DNA from: Protula sp. h YS-2021
Lineage: Eukaryota > Annelida > Polychaeta > Sabellida > Serpulidae
Assembly: GCA_949752745.1 (NCBI GenBank)
Contig: OX457027.1
Location: 57,602,053 to 57,666,052, forward strand
Direction: 5' to 3'
DNA length: 64,000 bases
Position numbers and translations under genes: made by a program. The notes below the pieces were generated by a model that was not told the DNA's origin, made no database searches, and saw only the letters and a program-made list of their open reading frames with translations. Within the stretch, counting starts at the first letter, position 1. Each line of letters starts with the position of its first letter. Shown in pieces: positions 12,650 to 27,600 of this stretch.

Positions 12650-15600
12650 TCACACATCATCATCATCTTCCTCTTCGTCAATAACCTTGAGGGGCTTTTC
12701 TACATTTTCTTCAAACTTCTTGGTATCGTACGAGCTTGCTAAAAAGTAGCTCTTCGCCTTTGTGAAGGAGGCATTTGCAGCAAATACATTGTCATACAGG
12801 AATCCTGCCAGAATAGCGCCCAAGACTGGACCGCACCAATACACCTGAAAGAAAAATATATAGTTTTGCATTTGACATTGACATCAGTAAATTAACTACA
12901 CCCGTAAAAGCTGGTCAGTTTCCTTTTATGCCTTGCTACCTTCATGTCACACGAGGGGAGGGGCACTTGGTTGCAAAAAAAAAATCGAGGAGAAAGGAGG
13001 GTAATTTTGGGGCCCTACGCTTTCCATATGGACTTTCAGTTTCGTTAAAAAGGGACCAGGCAATTTTTACTCGCCATCCCCCCCCCCCCCCCCCGGCATT
13101 TCCCTGCAGTCGTCATCCAGCAAAAAGGAACCCAAAAAACTGCCCACACGCATCTCAATGTGCCTGTCTGGTTTTCGTTCTATGACGCAGCAACGTGCTT
13201 TCTAGAGGGGCTTGGACAGTCAAGCCGTGTTAAAAGTCCCCCGTTATAAGTCCCAATTCGCTATAATTCCCAACTTTAAAAAAGCCCCGTTTTTCCTTAT
13301 TTATTTGCTGCGTTATAAGTCCAAATTCATGTCCATGAGTTTTCTGGAACAAATGGTCATTTTTAGTTAATTTATGCCAACAGGGCAGCTTGATAAAATC
13401 AATGATATTGTAAATACACTATTTCCTCACCTAGACAATAGATCAAAGCATCTACAATTACGTAAAGATAGCTATGGGCTGCTTACTAGGAGCTTTCTTT
13501 ATTCAAGACATGTGTATTCCAGAGAATAGTGCATTGTCTTGGTGATAAGAGTAGTGTAGAAAGAGGGGTTTCACGCCACTTGATGACGTCATACTGTCTG
13601 GAAGTGACGTCATAGCGTCTGGACCGGAAGTGTTGTCTGGACCGAAAGTGCTGTCTGGACCGGAAGTGCTGTCTGGACCGGAAGTGACGTCATGATAAGC
13701 GTTAGGATAGGCGCGGCCATCCATGACGTCATAATGAGGTCATACTGAGGTCATAATGAGGTCATAATGAGGTCATAATGAGGTCATAATGAGGTCATAA
13801 TGAGGTCATGCTGTGTGGCGGCTTCCTAGGGTTTCAGTCGAAGTCAATGAAGTCAAGCTTTCATTTCCGAAGTCAATCGGCAACAGACCCTAAAAAGTGA
13901 TGACCCCCCCCCCTAAGCGGCAGTCGGGACTGACCCCCGCCCCTAGGCGGCAGTCGGGACTGACCCCCCCCCAGGCGGCAGTCGGGACTGACCCCCCTCC
14001 CCTCAGGACATACTATGGACCGACCCCCCCCCCCCCAGGACATACTATGGACCGACCCCCCCCCCCCTAGGCGAGTAACATTCTGTCAAGTCAGCTTCAG
14101 TTCCATCAGAGGGGTATATAAGGGATGAGCATACAGCAGTGACAGTCATTTCGGTAAGTGGAGCAAGAGTTACACACTACAATTAAATCACATCAGATCC
14201 AGGGATGGCATCCAGTGACAACTATTTCGGTAAGTGTTTATTGAAACTTTATAAATAAAAAGTGAACTTTAGTTATTTGCAAACAAACTTTGTAAACAAA
14301 CTTTGTAAACAAACTTTGTAAACAAACTTTAGTTATTTGCATAATTGAAACTTTGTAAACAAACTTTGTAAACAAACTGTGTAAACAAACTTTAGTTATT
14401 TGCATAATTGAAACTTTGTAAACAAACTTTGTAAACAAACTGTGTAAACAAACTTTATAAATAAAATTTGTAAACAAACTTTGTAAACAAACTTTATAAA
14501 CAAAATTTGTAAACAAACTTTGTAAACAAACTTTGTAAACAAACTTTATAAACAAAATTTGTAAACAAACTTTATAAACAAAATTTGTAAGCAAACTTTG
14601 TGAACAAACTTGACTTATTTACATAATTGAAAATTTGTAAACAAACTTTGTAAACAAACTTTGTAAACAAACTTTGTAAACAAACTTTGGTTATTTGCTT
14701 AATTGAAACTTTGTAAAACAATACCTTTCGTTATACTTGGTCGATTTATATGAAAATTTCACTGTTTGATTCAGTTTTATGTAAACTTTTGTTATAAAGT
14801 AGTCATAGGCTATTTGCGCAGCTGGCTGTATGCATTTTTACCGCCATTTTAACTTAAAAGTGACATAACTTTTGTTATACTTAACCAATTTGTATGAAAA
14901 TTTCACCATTTGATTCAGTTTTATGTAAAGTTTTAACATGATCATAGGCTATTTGCGCAGCTGGCTGTATGCATTTTTACCACCATTTTAACTTAAAATT
15001 GTGATAACTTTCGTTATAGTTGACTGAAAATTTCACCATTACAGTGCTTCTTCGCGGATGAATACCATTTGGCAGACCATTTAACTTCACCGCTAGATGT
15101 CTCTGCTGTGCAGCAGTACAACTTCACAACTGTAAGTGAGACATTCATATACACAAGTAAAATTCTGCTGAGTCAGCATTTCTGAACAATTTTTGAACAA
15201 GTTACACATCATATTTTGATTATATGGAAGTAGAATAAAAGCATGAGTGAAACATGTCAACTAGTCAACTAGTGATACATTCTGCTGAGTTAACACACCA
15301 TTGAAGTGGTATAAAAGGAAGAGTGAAACGTATATTTTACTTCATTTCAGTTCTAGCAACAGCAACAGCAACAACGATGGCAACAGTCTACTGTCATGAT
15401 TGTGATGTGACATTTCCATCTCTGGAAGTGTTCGTGGCACATACATGCAAACCAGCTAGGATGAAACGTGCTCATGAAGAGCTTGTTGAGCAGATTGAAG
15501 TCAAGAGACGAAAGACCGTACAAGATGGTGTTGAAAGACCTGATCCAGTCCTCTGCTGTAAATGCGCCAAGATATTTTCATCTTTGGATGCATTTGAGAC

Positions 15601-18600
15601 ACATGCATGTGCTGAGATGGAAAATGTGTCTCATGAAGAACAAAGACAGAAAGAGACGGTACAAGTAGGCAGAGGCAGAAGAGTGAGTCTTGGTGAAAAC
15701 GCGCAGGAAAGACGGTTTTAGCCTGAGGATGGATCAGATTTGCTACTTGAAATGCGACAACAAGAGAATAGAATCAAGAGACATTTGTTAGAAACGTTAA
15801 ACCATGGCATGAAATGGTACATTGTGGTACATGCACGCTTCAAGAAAATGACACCAAATGTTGAAGGCGTGATGGTAGAACAGGTGGATAATGCCTTCAT
15901 CAGTAGTCCAACATATGCAGCATACAATCCAACAGATATTGAGAAGGACTTACCAGAAGCCTATAAAGAATTATTTACTAGGTTTGATGAACATGAGCGG
16001 CAAGGCTCTGGCTGGGTGTTGGAGAACATATTATTCATTGAAGTGCATACAGCTACGTCAGCGCCTCTGGAAGCAAGCAGTTTTATCCCACTGCCGAAGA
16101 AAGTAAAGAATACATTAAGTGTGTTAAACATTCAGAATAAAGACAACAAGTGCTTCTTATGGTCTGTACTGGCTCACCTTCACCCTCACCATTATCATCA
16201 ACACCCATATCGTGTGAGTCATTACACATCATTTGAGAACGAATTGAAGGTAGAAGGCATGACATTTCCCACACCGATTACAGACATTCCAAAGTTTGAA
16301 AAGGAGAATGATGTGTCCATTAACGTGTTTGGATATGAACATGATGTAGTTGTTCCCATACAACTGAGTCGAAACACCAGTGCGAGAGAAATCAACTTGC
16401 TTTTAATTAGCAATGACAAGACAAGGCATTACTGCCTCATCAAGAATTTCAGCAGACTGATGGCTTATCGATCAAAGCGTAAGACTGCAGCATTTTATTG
16501 TTTCAACTGTCTTCACGGGTTTATACGACAAGATCTGTTAGACAAGCATCGTGAAGTGTGTGGCAAGCATGGCGCACAACGTTTATCATTCCCCAAGGAA
16601 CCCTTCATCAAGTTCAAGAATGTAGCCAAACAACAGCGAGCGCCCTTTGTCATTTATGCAGACTTTGAATGTTTCACGAAAAAGCATGAAGTAGACAAGT
16701 ATCAGCATCATCGTCCAAACAGCTTCGCCTATGTGGTTGTCAGCCAGTATGATACACGTGCTCCAGTCGTATATCGAGGAGATAATGCTGTGAAAGTCTT
16801 TTTAGACCATATGGTGAATGAGCGTGATCGTATTGTGCATGGTTTACAACGGAAAAAGAAAATGGTGATGACTCATGAAGATGAAGAGCATTATAAGAAC
16901 GCCACAGATTGTTACATTTGTCATGAGCCTCCAGGAGCAGATCATGTGAGAGATCATGACCATATCAATGGTAAATACCGCGGAGCTGCACATAGTCAAT
17001 GCAATTTACAATTTCGACTTCGAAAGGATAAGCAGGATGTTGAAGATTCTTTCATCATTCCTGTGTTTTTCCACAATTTACGAGGCTATGACAGCCATTT
17101 GATCATGGAAGAAATTGGAAAGTTCAAAAATGAGACGATTACAGTCATTCCCAACACCGTTGAGAAATATATTGCATTCACCATGAGCAATCTGAAATTT
17201 ACAGACAGCTTTCAGTTCATGAGTACTTCTCTACAGAAGCTGGTATCCAACCTGGCAGCAGAAGGGAAAGACAACTTTTATAACATGATGTCACACATTC
17301 ACGATAGCGACCAACAAGATTTACTGTTGAGAAAGGGAGTGTACCCCTACGATTACGTGGATGAGCCATCCAAGTTTGCTGAAACACAACTACCGTCCAA
17401 GGACAAGTTTTACAGTCTGCTCAGTGAAGAAGACATTAGCGATGAGGATTATGCGCATGCGCAGAAGGTGTGGGAGACATTCCACTGTACTACATTTGGT
17501 GAATACCATGACTTGTACCTGAAATCAGATGTGTTGCTGCTGGCTGACGTGTTTGAAAACTTCCGTCACGTATGTCTCAACACGTATGAATTGGATCCAG
17601 CTCACTACTATACAGCGCCAGGACTGTCGTGGGATGCCATGTTGAAAGCGACAAAGGTGAAATTGGAATTGATCAACGACATTGACATGTACCAAATGGT
17701 TGAACAAGGTCTACGTGGAGGAATATCTGTCATCACACACAAGTATGCGAAAGCAAATAACCCCTACGTAGCAGATTACGATCCCACGAAACCAACCAAC
17801 TACTTGACGTACCTGGATGCAAACAACTTGTATGGCTGGGCCATGTCGCAAAGCATGCCGGAAAGTGGATTTATGTGGGTGAGCGAGCCAGAATCCATTG
17901 ACTTTATGGATGTGGATGAAGATGATGAGATTGGATACATTTTAGAAGTGGATTTGGAATACCCATATTCAATCAATGATCATCATAATCACTATCCAGT
18001 GGCTCCAGAACGGAAATGTGTGAAAGTGGGAGAATTGTCAAAACATAGTCAGAAGCTACGGAAAGATCTAAACATGAAAGGCAAGCCTAGTGAAAAGCTC
18101 ATTCCCAACTTGTGTGACAAGAAGAAATATGTACTTCATTATAGAAATTTACAGCAATATGTCTCACTGGGATTGAAAGTCACGAAGGTGCATCGTGCCA
18201 TTATGTTTGCACAGAGCAAATGGTTGGCAAAATACATCTCCTTAAACACGGAAAAGAGAAAGTTGGCCAAGAACCCGTTTGAGAAAGACTTCTTCAAATT
18301 GATGAACAACTCTGTGTTTGGCAAAACCATGGAAAATGTGAGAAAACGTATGAATGTGGAACTTGTTCACAAGGAAAAGCGGTTCAAGAAACTTGTGGCC
18401 AAACCTTCCTTCCACAAATTTAGAATTTTCAACGAAGATTTGACCGCGGTACATTTGCGCAAAGTGGATCTGCTTCTGGATAAACCCATTCAAGTTGGTT
18501 TCACCATTCTCGACCTCAGCAAGGTGCTCATGTTCCACTTCTATTACAACTACATCATGACCAAGTATCCCGACGCCAAACTCTTGTTCAGCGACACCGA

Positions 18601-21600
18601 CAGTCTATGTTATGACATAGAAACGGAACATATCTACAAAGACATGCAGGAAGATGCTGACTTGTTCGACACAAGTGACTATCCGCCAGATCATTTCCTG
18701 CATTCCAACGTGAACAAGAAAGTGCTTGGGAAAATGAAAGATGAGACGGCGGGCATTCCCATTGAAGAGTTTGTTGGACTTCGACCGAAAATGTATAGTA
18801 TGATATATGGTGGGAAAGAAAAACGTACGGCCAAAGGCATCACTCGCGCGTGTCAAAGACGTATGAAACATCAGCAGTATAGAGACAGTTTGTTCAACCA
18901 AACGCAAACGATAACCACAGGGCACATCATTCGAAGTCATGACCACCAGATCTTCTCGGAGAAGTTGAGGAAAGTGGCTCTCTCTCCTTTTGATGACAAG
19001 CGATATGTGATGAGTGATGGCTATTCCACTTTGGCGCATGGGCATTACAGTATATAAGGGGGAGACACTTCAACTTTAGAGTCAGTTGAGGTGTGAACAC
19101 TGAAGCGTCAACATGAATCGGAAAAGATCTGCAACAACGGATATGGATACTCTTGCTGATACAGTGAAAGACATGAATGTGAAACATCCTGATACTACCA
19201 TCAAGAAATTAAAAGTGGAGATAGCACCAACACCACAGTCGTGGGATGGAATGCTTTCTCTAGGCAATGGAAAGTATATCAAGATTATGAAACAAAGTAA
19301 TGAAGGTGTGATAAACATTCGCAAATACCTCAGAGATGAGGGGACTGGAAAAAACCGTCCAACGAAAAAGGGAATTTTGCTGACAATACCTGAATGGAAA
19401 ATGCTGAAGAAGCAGGTGAAAGAAGTGGATAAAAGCCTTCGTAGACAAGAAGGTGGCTCATAACAAGGTAACAATCATGAATGCACTCATGCTGAACGGT
19501 GGTGTTTACCTTTCTGTCAATGAGAGGAATGAAGTGATACTAGATTCTAAGACAAGTTATCATCGGTTTAAACCTGAAGTGTGGAAAGACTTTAAAAACA
19601 TACCGCTTGAACCTGGGTTTAAACGTAGACTTGAAAATAAAGTGGAAGTGACGGTGGCTGAATATGATTCTAAGATACGTGTGACATTCTGTAGAAATCT
19701 TTTACAGGATTATCCAAAGGATTATAAGGGAGTTGTGCCAGATACACCATATACAGATTTGATCCTCTTTGATATCAAGAACTGGCGCGCAGTCTTACGA
19801 TTCCTAGAAGCGATACAACATCCACTCTTCACCATCTTGCGAGCATAAAAACGTCTTTGCAGACAAGGAGACAGCTCATAGTTCATCTGACTGTTGAACG
19901 AGATGGAAGACTTTTTATCGGAATATAAACCAATGACGCATGGATTCTCATATCTGAGAAACGAATATGATGACATTGTGCTAAGACATTTTGGACAGTA
20001 TCTCGTCCTATCACTTGATGACCAATCCGTGTTGAAGGATCACCTAGACAAGTTGAGAATGCCCGGCTTTCTCCTAGCAGTCTCAAATGAATTAGAAGTG
20101 CGTGTGACTGAGAACGGTCTAGACGTGTTTGTACAATTTCGTCAGTATGACGAGCTTACAGAATGCTACGACTACATCACCCTCAACACAGTGGAATGGT
20201 ACGCTCTGTTACAAGCATTGGATTGGAAAGAACCTAACGCTTGAATTCAAAGAGGGAGGAATACAACTCAAGCGGGGTACCAAATCCATTGAGCTGACAC
20301 AACCTATGCGTGTGATGGACATTGACTTAGAAGAAGGATATGAACTGAAACTGTCTGAACATGAAACTGTGAAAGTGATAAAGTTTGGTGATGTGTGTTA
20401 TGTGAGCTTTCATAGCATTTACAAACACGGGTATAATGTCTATGATACCTATATCAATTTAGATTCTGATGAATGGCATGCATTGATGAATGTATTGAAA
20501 ATAAAAGTTTGTAAATAGTGTTTGTAGTTAAGAGTTTGTAAATAGTGTAAATAGACTTTGTAAATAAAAGTTTGTAAATAGTGTAAATAGACTTTGTAAA
20601 TAGTGTTTGTAGTTAAGAATTTGTAAATAGAACACAATAAACAAGACTGTTTGAAAACTTGGTTTGTTTTATTTAACAACAACAACTTAACTAATATAAC
20701 AACAACTTAACTAATATAACAACAACTTAACTACAACTTAACTAATATAACAACAACAACATTAATAAAACAGTGGTTTATAATGTCTATATACAAAATC
20801 CTTTACAATAAAATCACCATCCTTTCTTTTTAATATATTCACAATATCAAACATACTCTGACCTCGAGCTCTATGTAATATATAATATACACAATAAAAA
20901 CCACATGATGATGATATTGGCGTTTGTAATGAGATAGAATTATACATATAGTCATTTCTTAAAAATATGTCTAAACGATCATCGAGAGGGAATAGTCCAT
21001 GAGAGTCAAAATATTCCACAGGGTCTTTATCATAATACACTGCCACCCAATGTTCTCCTGGTTCATCTTGATCGTCTGTGTTGATCACATAGGCGCCGCG
21101 TTGTAAAGACGGTAACTGATCCATGGCAAACACGCCTTGAAACAAGTCTTTGGTCATGACATCACGACTCAATATGGCATCAATCTGCTTCGTGTTCATG
21201 ACTGGTAGTCGAATTGGATGCTGCGATTTGCACTGATCTCAATAATGTTGTCAAATTCAGCATAGACAATGACATTGATGGTAGGTTGCAAAGCCGTAGC
21301 AAAGTTCATTTCTAGCCGCAAATTCCCATGCTTGATCAGGGGGAAATGATCATCGCCATCATAATCCGGTGTTAAGTCAAACGAAAATAAAGCATAACCT
21401 CTAGGCCAATCTTCCCGTTTTATAATGGAACTTTTCTCACCATTCAACCGATCAAACGATTTGTAAAGCGTTTCAAAAGCGTCCAGGTATTTGTTCTGTG
21501 TAATGTCAAGCTTGAGAGGTTTGGATAGAACTGGTTCACCATCCGTGTACAGTTGCATATAGTCCAGATCAAAATGTTTGAAATCATATGGATTCCTCAA

Positions 21601-24600
21601 TACTGATCCACCAAAAGCTTCATTATGAACCAGACCAATGACAATACGATTTGATAATTGACCCAAAAAGATGTTATCTTTCACAAAAGACTGAAATTCT
21701 GCTGGAATAGCCAAGACTTTACATTCTTTTCTAGTGATGATGATCTTGGCAGGAATTTTCATCAATGCATCTGTATGTCCTAACTGAATACCTGGACTCA
21801 CCCTCACTTTGCGAATGGTTAACAATGCCTCTTTCACTTCTACCTTATAGGTATTATCTGCAGCCATCAATACATAGTCATCTTTTTGTCTATGGAAACG
21901 CAATTTCAAACTGATGCCATTCGGAAGATAACGATCCTGCTCAAACAAATCTATCCTTAAACCACCTGCGAGCATAACATCACGGCTAAGACGAGTATGC
22001 AAATAACGATGATGTAAGCCATTGTTTCCTTGCTCAGCCAAGTCACCGCCGTCAGCATTGACATGAAACCCGGATACATATCGTTCATGATTAGGTCTTT
22101 TCACCTCATGACTATTCATTGACCCAGCAGTATCCTTGTACATGAGACGCATAGAGCGCTCAGAATGCAGACTTTCTTCCGAGTCATGGATGAGATGAGA
22201 GATAATGCTGGTATAACCATGAGTATTGTTACTATGCGAAACCAAACGATCATTCAGAAACAATTCAATATTAGACCATAACCCATTAAACACATCATTG
22301 ATGCAAGAGACATTATCATCTGCGCCACACTCTGTTCCATCGGCCTTGACAATGCGACATACAATATGAAGTTTACTGTTCTTTAAATCCAGATATTCTT
22401 CTATACTCGCAGGAATGTAGAATTCTATTGGAGCGCCTTCTCTAATGCTTGTAAGTGGTTGATAGTCAACATTATAACTTTTCTCTACAGCAGTTTGCGT
22501 CGGTGGTACGTGAAACCATTCCATTGGAGAAAGACTACATTCACACGAATGATTATGAATGAGAGACATGATTTCAAAAGATATCTTTGCGATATTTTGA
22601 TGTTATCCGTCTGGCTGTTTTTCGTCTTCTGGCACGTTTCGTCGGTTGCACACGCTTTTGTTCTCCAAACACACGTTCTGCTACTCGACCCGTCACATCT
22701 TTCGCGACATTCTTTGCAGCCTTCTTAAGATGTGGCGCAACGATCTTAGCCCCAGCCTTAAGTAGTGGAATAGCTTTGCGAGCCAATGATCCCAGTATGG
22801 AACCAATACCATCGCCATATTGGATTCGCGCTCCTTTGAATCCTGGTAATTCCCCACCCACTTGACGAAGAAAATGGTTGCGATATGCAGACGGATCGTG
22901 TGTATAAGCTTTCATATTGCTTTTGGTCGAAAATGAAGTTTACAGATCACCTTTCCAGTTTGAAATGGAACATTATGGCCTGTGTCGTCCTTAATATTCA
23001 TTTCTATCATGTCAAATTTGGATGTGTTTACAGGAACATAATGCGGTTCGCCATACGTTTTCATGATAATATCTCCATCATGGCCTTGTATGCCAACAGA
23101 ACGTAGTAACGGAACATAATAATCACCAACAACTTGTGGTTCACAAATGCTACAATACACATACAGTGTATAAAACCCCTGTTTCACACCCGCTTTATGG
23201 TCAGTTGTACATGTTTCAGTATACCAGTGATCTGGGATAAATCCTAAAATCTCAGCTAATCCAGTGGAAAAGGACACTTCATAACCATAATCGAGAAATA
23301 GAAACACACGTCGTCTAATCTTATCATACTTTATTCGAATAGCTTCTGTAAGTTTCAGAGCATTAGTCGCTTCTTCATTGACTGCCTCACATAGTTCTTG
23401 TATGGTTCTATAGTACCCATAAGGAATATCGAGAGTGCTAAGAATAGGATCATCGAATAGTTCTTGTCGATACTGAATAGAGTAGTCCATGCCCTGTCTC
23501 ATCGTTGTCCATGTATGTGGATATTGAATTTCAGCTAAAGCCACTTCATATTTTCCATTCAGATAAATGGTTCGAGGCATACGAATTTGATAATTCGAAG
23601 CCTTGTTGTTGGGATAATAGCTCATACTCGCATTGCTAGGCAAAGTGATGTAAAAGCTTGTCGACTCCATGATGGGAACTAAATGGTATAGGTGCGTTGA
23701 CGTTGTCTATATACTTCACGATAGCGCGCGCCATTCGACCAAGTATGTAAATGATCTTTCACATCATGATGATGATCTACATGATCTATGACTTCTCCTT
23801 CACAACAAGCACTTGTACATCTTATTTTTACAGGAATAGTTGGTTTATCTTCTTGGCAACAACATAGCTCTTTCAGCCATGTTAAAAATTTCCCATCCTT
23901 CAGGAAACTGTCTTTGTTGACGTTGTTTCATTTCTGTTGTAATGTCGTCACGAGTGGTCTTTTTACTAAACATTGTTTTTGGGAATATTAGCATCAACAA
24001 TTTCCTGGATAAATGGATGCCAGCCATATGGTGGTATGGCTCGTTCTTTTCTTCTTGTCGCCACCAATGCTTCTTTCATCAAATCAACCACGTTGGAATT
24101 TGCTATAATATCGCCCGTTTTCAACACAAGTTCATTCTTGTCTGACCATGTCGTACCATATTTCTTCAGTTCGGCTAAAAGTTGTGTTATTTTTCCATGA
24201 TAGATAGGTTTAAAATGACTTAAAAATAACTTTTCTGGCTTTTCAGGTGATGATGATGATGATGAGGGCTTTTGCTGCCTAGACTGACTTGTTCGTAAAT
24301 GACGACCAAGAAGTTGAGACATTTCTATAGCCTTTTCACGTGTTCGTTTCCCACGTAAAAGTTTATTCACTTTCGTTTTGATTTCACCATCTTTTCCCTT
24401 CTTTCCTAGCAACATTTTATATTCATATTCAGGAATGAGGACCATTTTCATCGTATGTTTCATTTTAGCAGTAGTTTGGCTAACAAGGGCAATGCCAATC
24501 TAGCAATAGCTCCAATGAATCCTCCTTTCTGATTAATCAACTTCTTTTTTCGTCGAAGGGATATCTTCTTATCTGCTAGAGTACGTAGCGTATGACGTTC

Positions 24601-27600
24601 ACGTTTAAATTCCTTAAACCGTTTTGAGCTTAAGGGTAAATGTCCTTGCAATATATTCAAACAAATTTCAAACAAGCTTGTTAATTCCTCCTTTGTAGCT
24701 TGCTGTAGCAAGGATTTACGTCGTTTAGGCCCACTGCGTGCAAGCAAATGAAGAAACGGCTGGTTCGCTCGAATACGTTTAGACATCTTGACTGCGAATG
24801 GTCAAATGAGTTGGTTCTTGTTCATACACTGCTTTATCAATATATACATAATGTGTATCTTTTGGTAAAATGCCTGTACGAATACGTAGTTGATCATTTG
24901 TCTTTGGTTTTAAATCAATGAATAAATAACCATGAGGTTTGCTAGTAGCATCTTGATAGGCTTCTATGAGAAATTGAGATCTTCTAGGATACATTTGCCG
25001 CGCCAATGTACTAATTTGTTGACTGTCTCTCGGATTTTTAAACAGAATGATATAATGTGTATTCAAACTAATATTTCGCATCTCTTTCCCATGATGGAAT
25101 AAATTATGCACAATAAAGATAATGCTTAGATTTTGATGACTGCTGCCAACACTAAAGAGACGTGTCATACGCTCATCACTATGGCATTTGGTCATTAAGT
25201 CATCAATGATAAGTAAGTTTGGTTTCTTCGGGTTAAAACGCTCTTCAATGTCATCTGGAATGCCTTGGTAAAATTCCACGCCTTTCATTCCCTTGTACAA
25301 AGGCTGATCTGCTGCATAGAGCCATAAAATGCTTTTTGGAGAGGGTTGAATCAACTTTTGTTCTAGAATTTCCTTCACCAGAGACGTTTTGCCACTGCCT
25401 GTAGGTCCAGAGACTAAACATGTAAATGGATGCTTCATTGTTGAAAGTCTGTTTCTTTCACCCAACTGTTAAACTTGTTTGGCCAACCTAACCACTTGAC
25501 AAATAATTCTTTCACACCTCCTCGTCTTTTACGTGTTTTCAAGACTTTTTCAATTCTATAAATAGATTCAATATCTTTGGTCACTTTCTGCAGTTCTTCT
25601 TCATAGAAATGGCCATCAATATCTTCGTCTAAAAAGTCTTTCACACGATATAAATGTATTCCTTGCTTCTTACAACGATGTGTGACAATGAAGACTTCTT
25701 GCGTCCGTTTGATGTGATAATCGCGTTGAAACACGTATTTAATGTGAGAAATGCGAACATGATCGCCAATGTTTAATTTATACTTCTTCTTCTTCGGTTT
25801 CAATTTCAGTTTGTCGACATACATATACTTCCACACTTTTGATTCGTTGTCTTTACGAATCTCGGCTGGAGCATATTTATTAGGAAGAGAACCATGAGGT
25901 CTATGGTTGTAATTGTACACCAAGTCTGGAAGAATGTCTACGTAGCGGTAGGTTTGATTATGTAGAAAATACCGATACATCATTCCCTTCAGAGTACGAA
26001 TGACTCTTTCAGCAAAGTTGGCTTTGGTTTCATTCTTTGTGGTATAAGCATGAATTCCTTCTTTCTTCAAAAATGCTTTTACCCATCTATTTTTAAATTC
26101 TGTTCCTTTATCAGACCTTAGAGTTCGCGGTCTTCGTCGTGTGTCATGAAAAATCTTTTGGAAAGCTTGTATGACGCTGGTATGTGATTTATTAGGTATT
26201 GGCTGTACCCAGACATATTTGGAAAACACATCAATGACAATGAGTAAAAAGCGTATGTCATCATTATAGGGAGCTATGTTTCCCATATCAGCTAAATCAA
26301 TATCCCACATGTCATCAATGCCACGTGTAATCACGCGTTGTCTTTTGAACCTGTATTTGACAGGTTGTAGTAAACTAAAAGCATCTTGATCCTGTAGCCA
26401 TTTCTTCACTTGTGACTGTGTGACTGCTTGATTATGTTTTCGTAAGATGTGATACAGTTTGTAAGGACCAGCAAATGCTCCAGGCTGTCCAGGTTTGAAG
26501 TAAATATTGGTCAAGTAGTCTTTCCACGTCGACATGGTCACACCGAATGAAAACCACCTTCTCAACAGAACAGCTTTTATTTTATAACTCAACCAACATC
26601 ACTTAACTAACATGCATTTATAACTTAACTAACAAGTTTTTTACAAATCAAGTATGGATACAATGGTATGAATCACTGGAGACCATTGGTCTTCAATGAA
26701 CACTAACCAATGACTGAGTTCATCCAATGTAATAGCATCTACACCATATTTCTCACAACGTTGATTTGCATTCTCTAACACTTTATCTAAATGCATGTAA
26801 TATTTAGCTTCATTCCAATATGTATAAACACATGCAGTATGACAAGTATGTTCTTGACACTCTTCATGTTGACAAGCAGGACAGACTAAATGTGCAAACT
26901 TTTTTACAGCTGATAACATTTCTTCACAATAAGCTTTTTGCACAATATATTGTCTCAGTGTCATGTCCGCCATTATGCAGTCTTGTGAGTCTTGCAATGC
27001 AGCACAAGTCTGTCAGGTTTAGCAAGTTATGCTGCTCCGGCAATGTAGCACAAGTCTGTCAGGTTATGCTGCTCCGACAATGTAGCATAAGTCTGTCAAG
27101 TTCAGCAAGTTTTTTCCAGTTGTTGTTCACTTAACACACTTCAAATTTACATGTTCACACGTCTGCACATCAAGTCTCACAGAACAGTTCTAACAACTTT
27201 CCCATAATATTCTGACCAGGATATCCAGATGACACTTGTTTCACACCAGCTCCCCACCAATGATCATACGTTGCTTCAACTAAAGTTTTGTCTTTACATT
27301 CTTTCAACTTGTTGCGAAACAATACACACTGATTCCATTTGACTTGTAAAACATCTTGCATTTTACTTCTCTTCACTGGTAAGGACATGGTTTTATCCCT
27401 TTAGCAATACGTTTTGCTTCATATCCATTTCTGGATGACACAATGGCTGAAGCAATATCTGGACGGTGATGAAACACTGCTTTCTCATATTGATACAAAG
27501 CTTCACTTGAGTTGAACACATATCCATACTTTCCAAGTCGTGTTGGAAACATGTTTGAAAGAACGTCCTTATGACCACTGAATAGTACAAGATTCTCCAT

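Noticed and set aside
14238..14594. Minus-strand frame of KVCLQSLFTNFVY repeats
   Set aside because: Translation of the 13-bp TTTGTAAACAA repeat; no codon bias or conservation.
25435..26535. Endogenous retrovirus or LTR retrotransposon
   Set aside because: The integrase stands with protein-primed polymerase, packaging ATPase and capsid genes, with 6-bp duplications, TIRs in place of LTRs and no reverse transcriptase.
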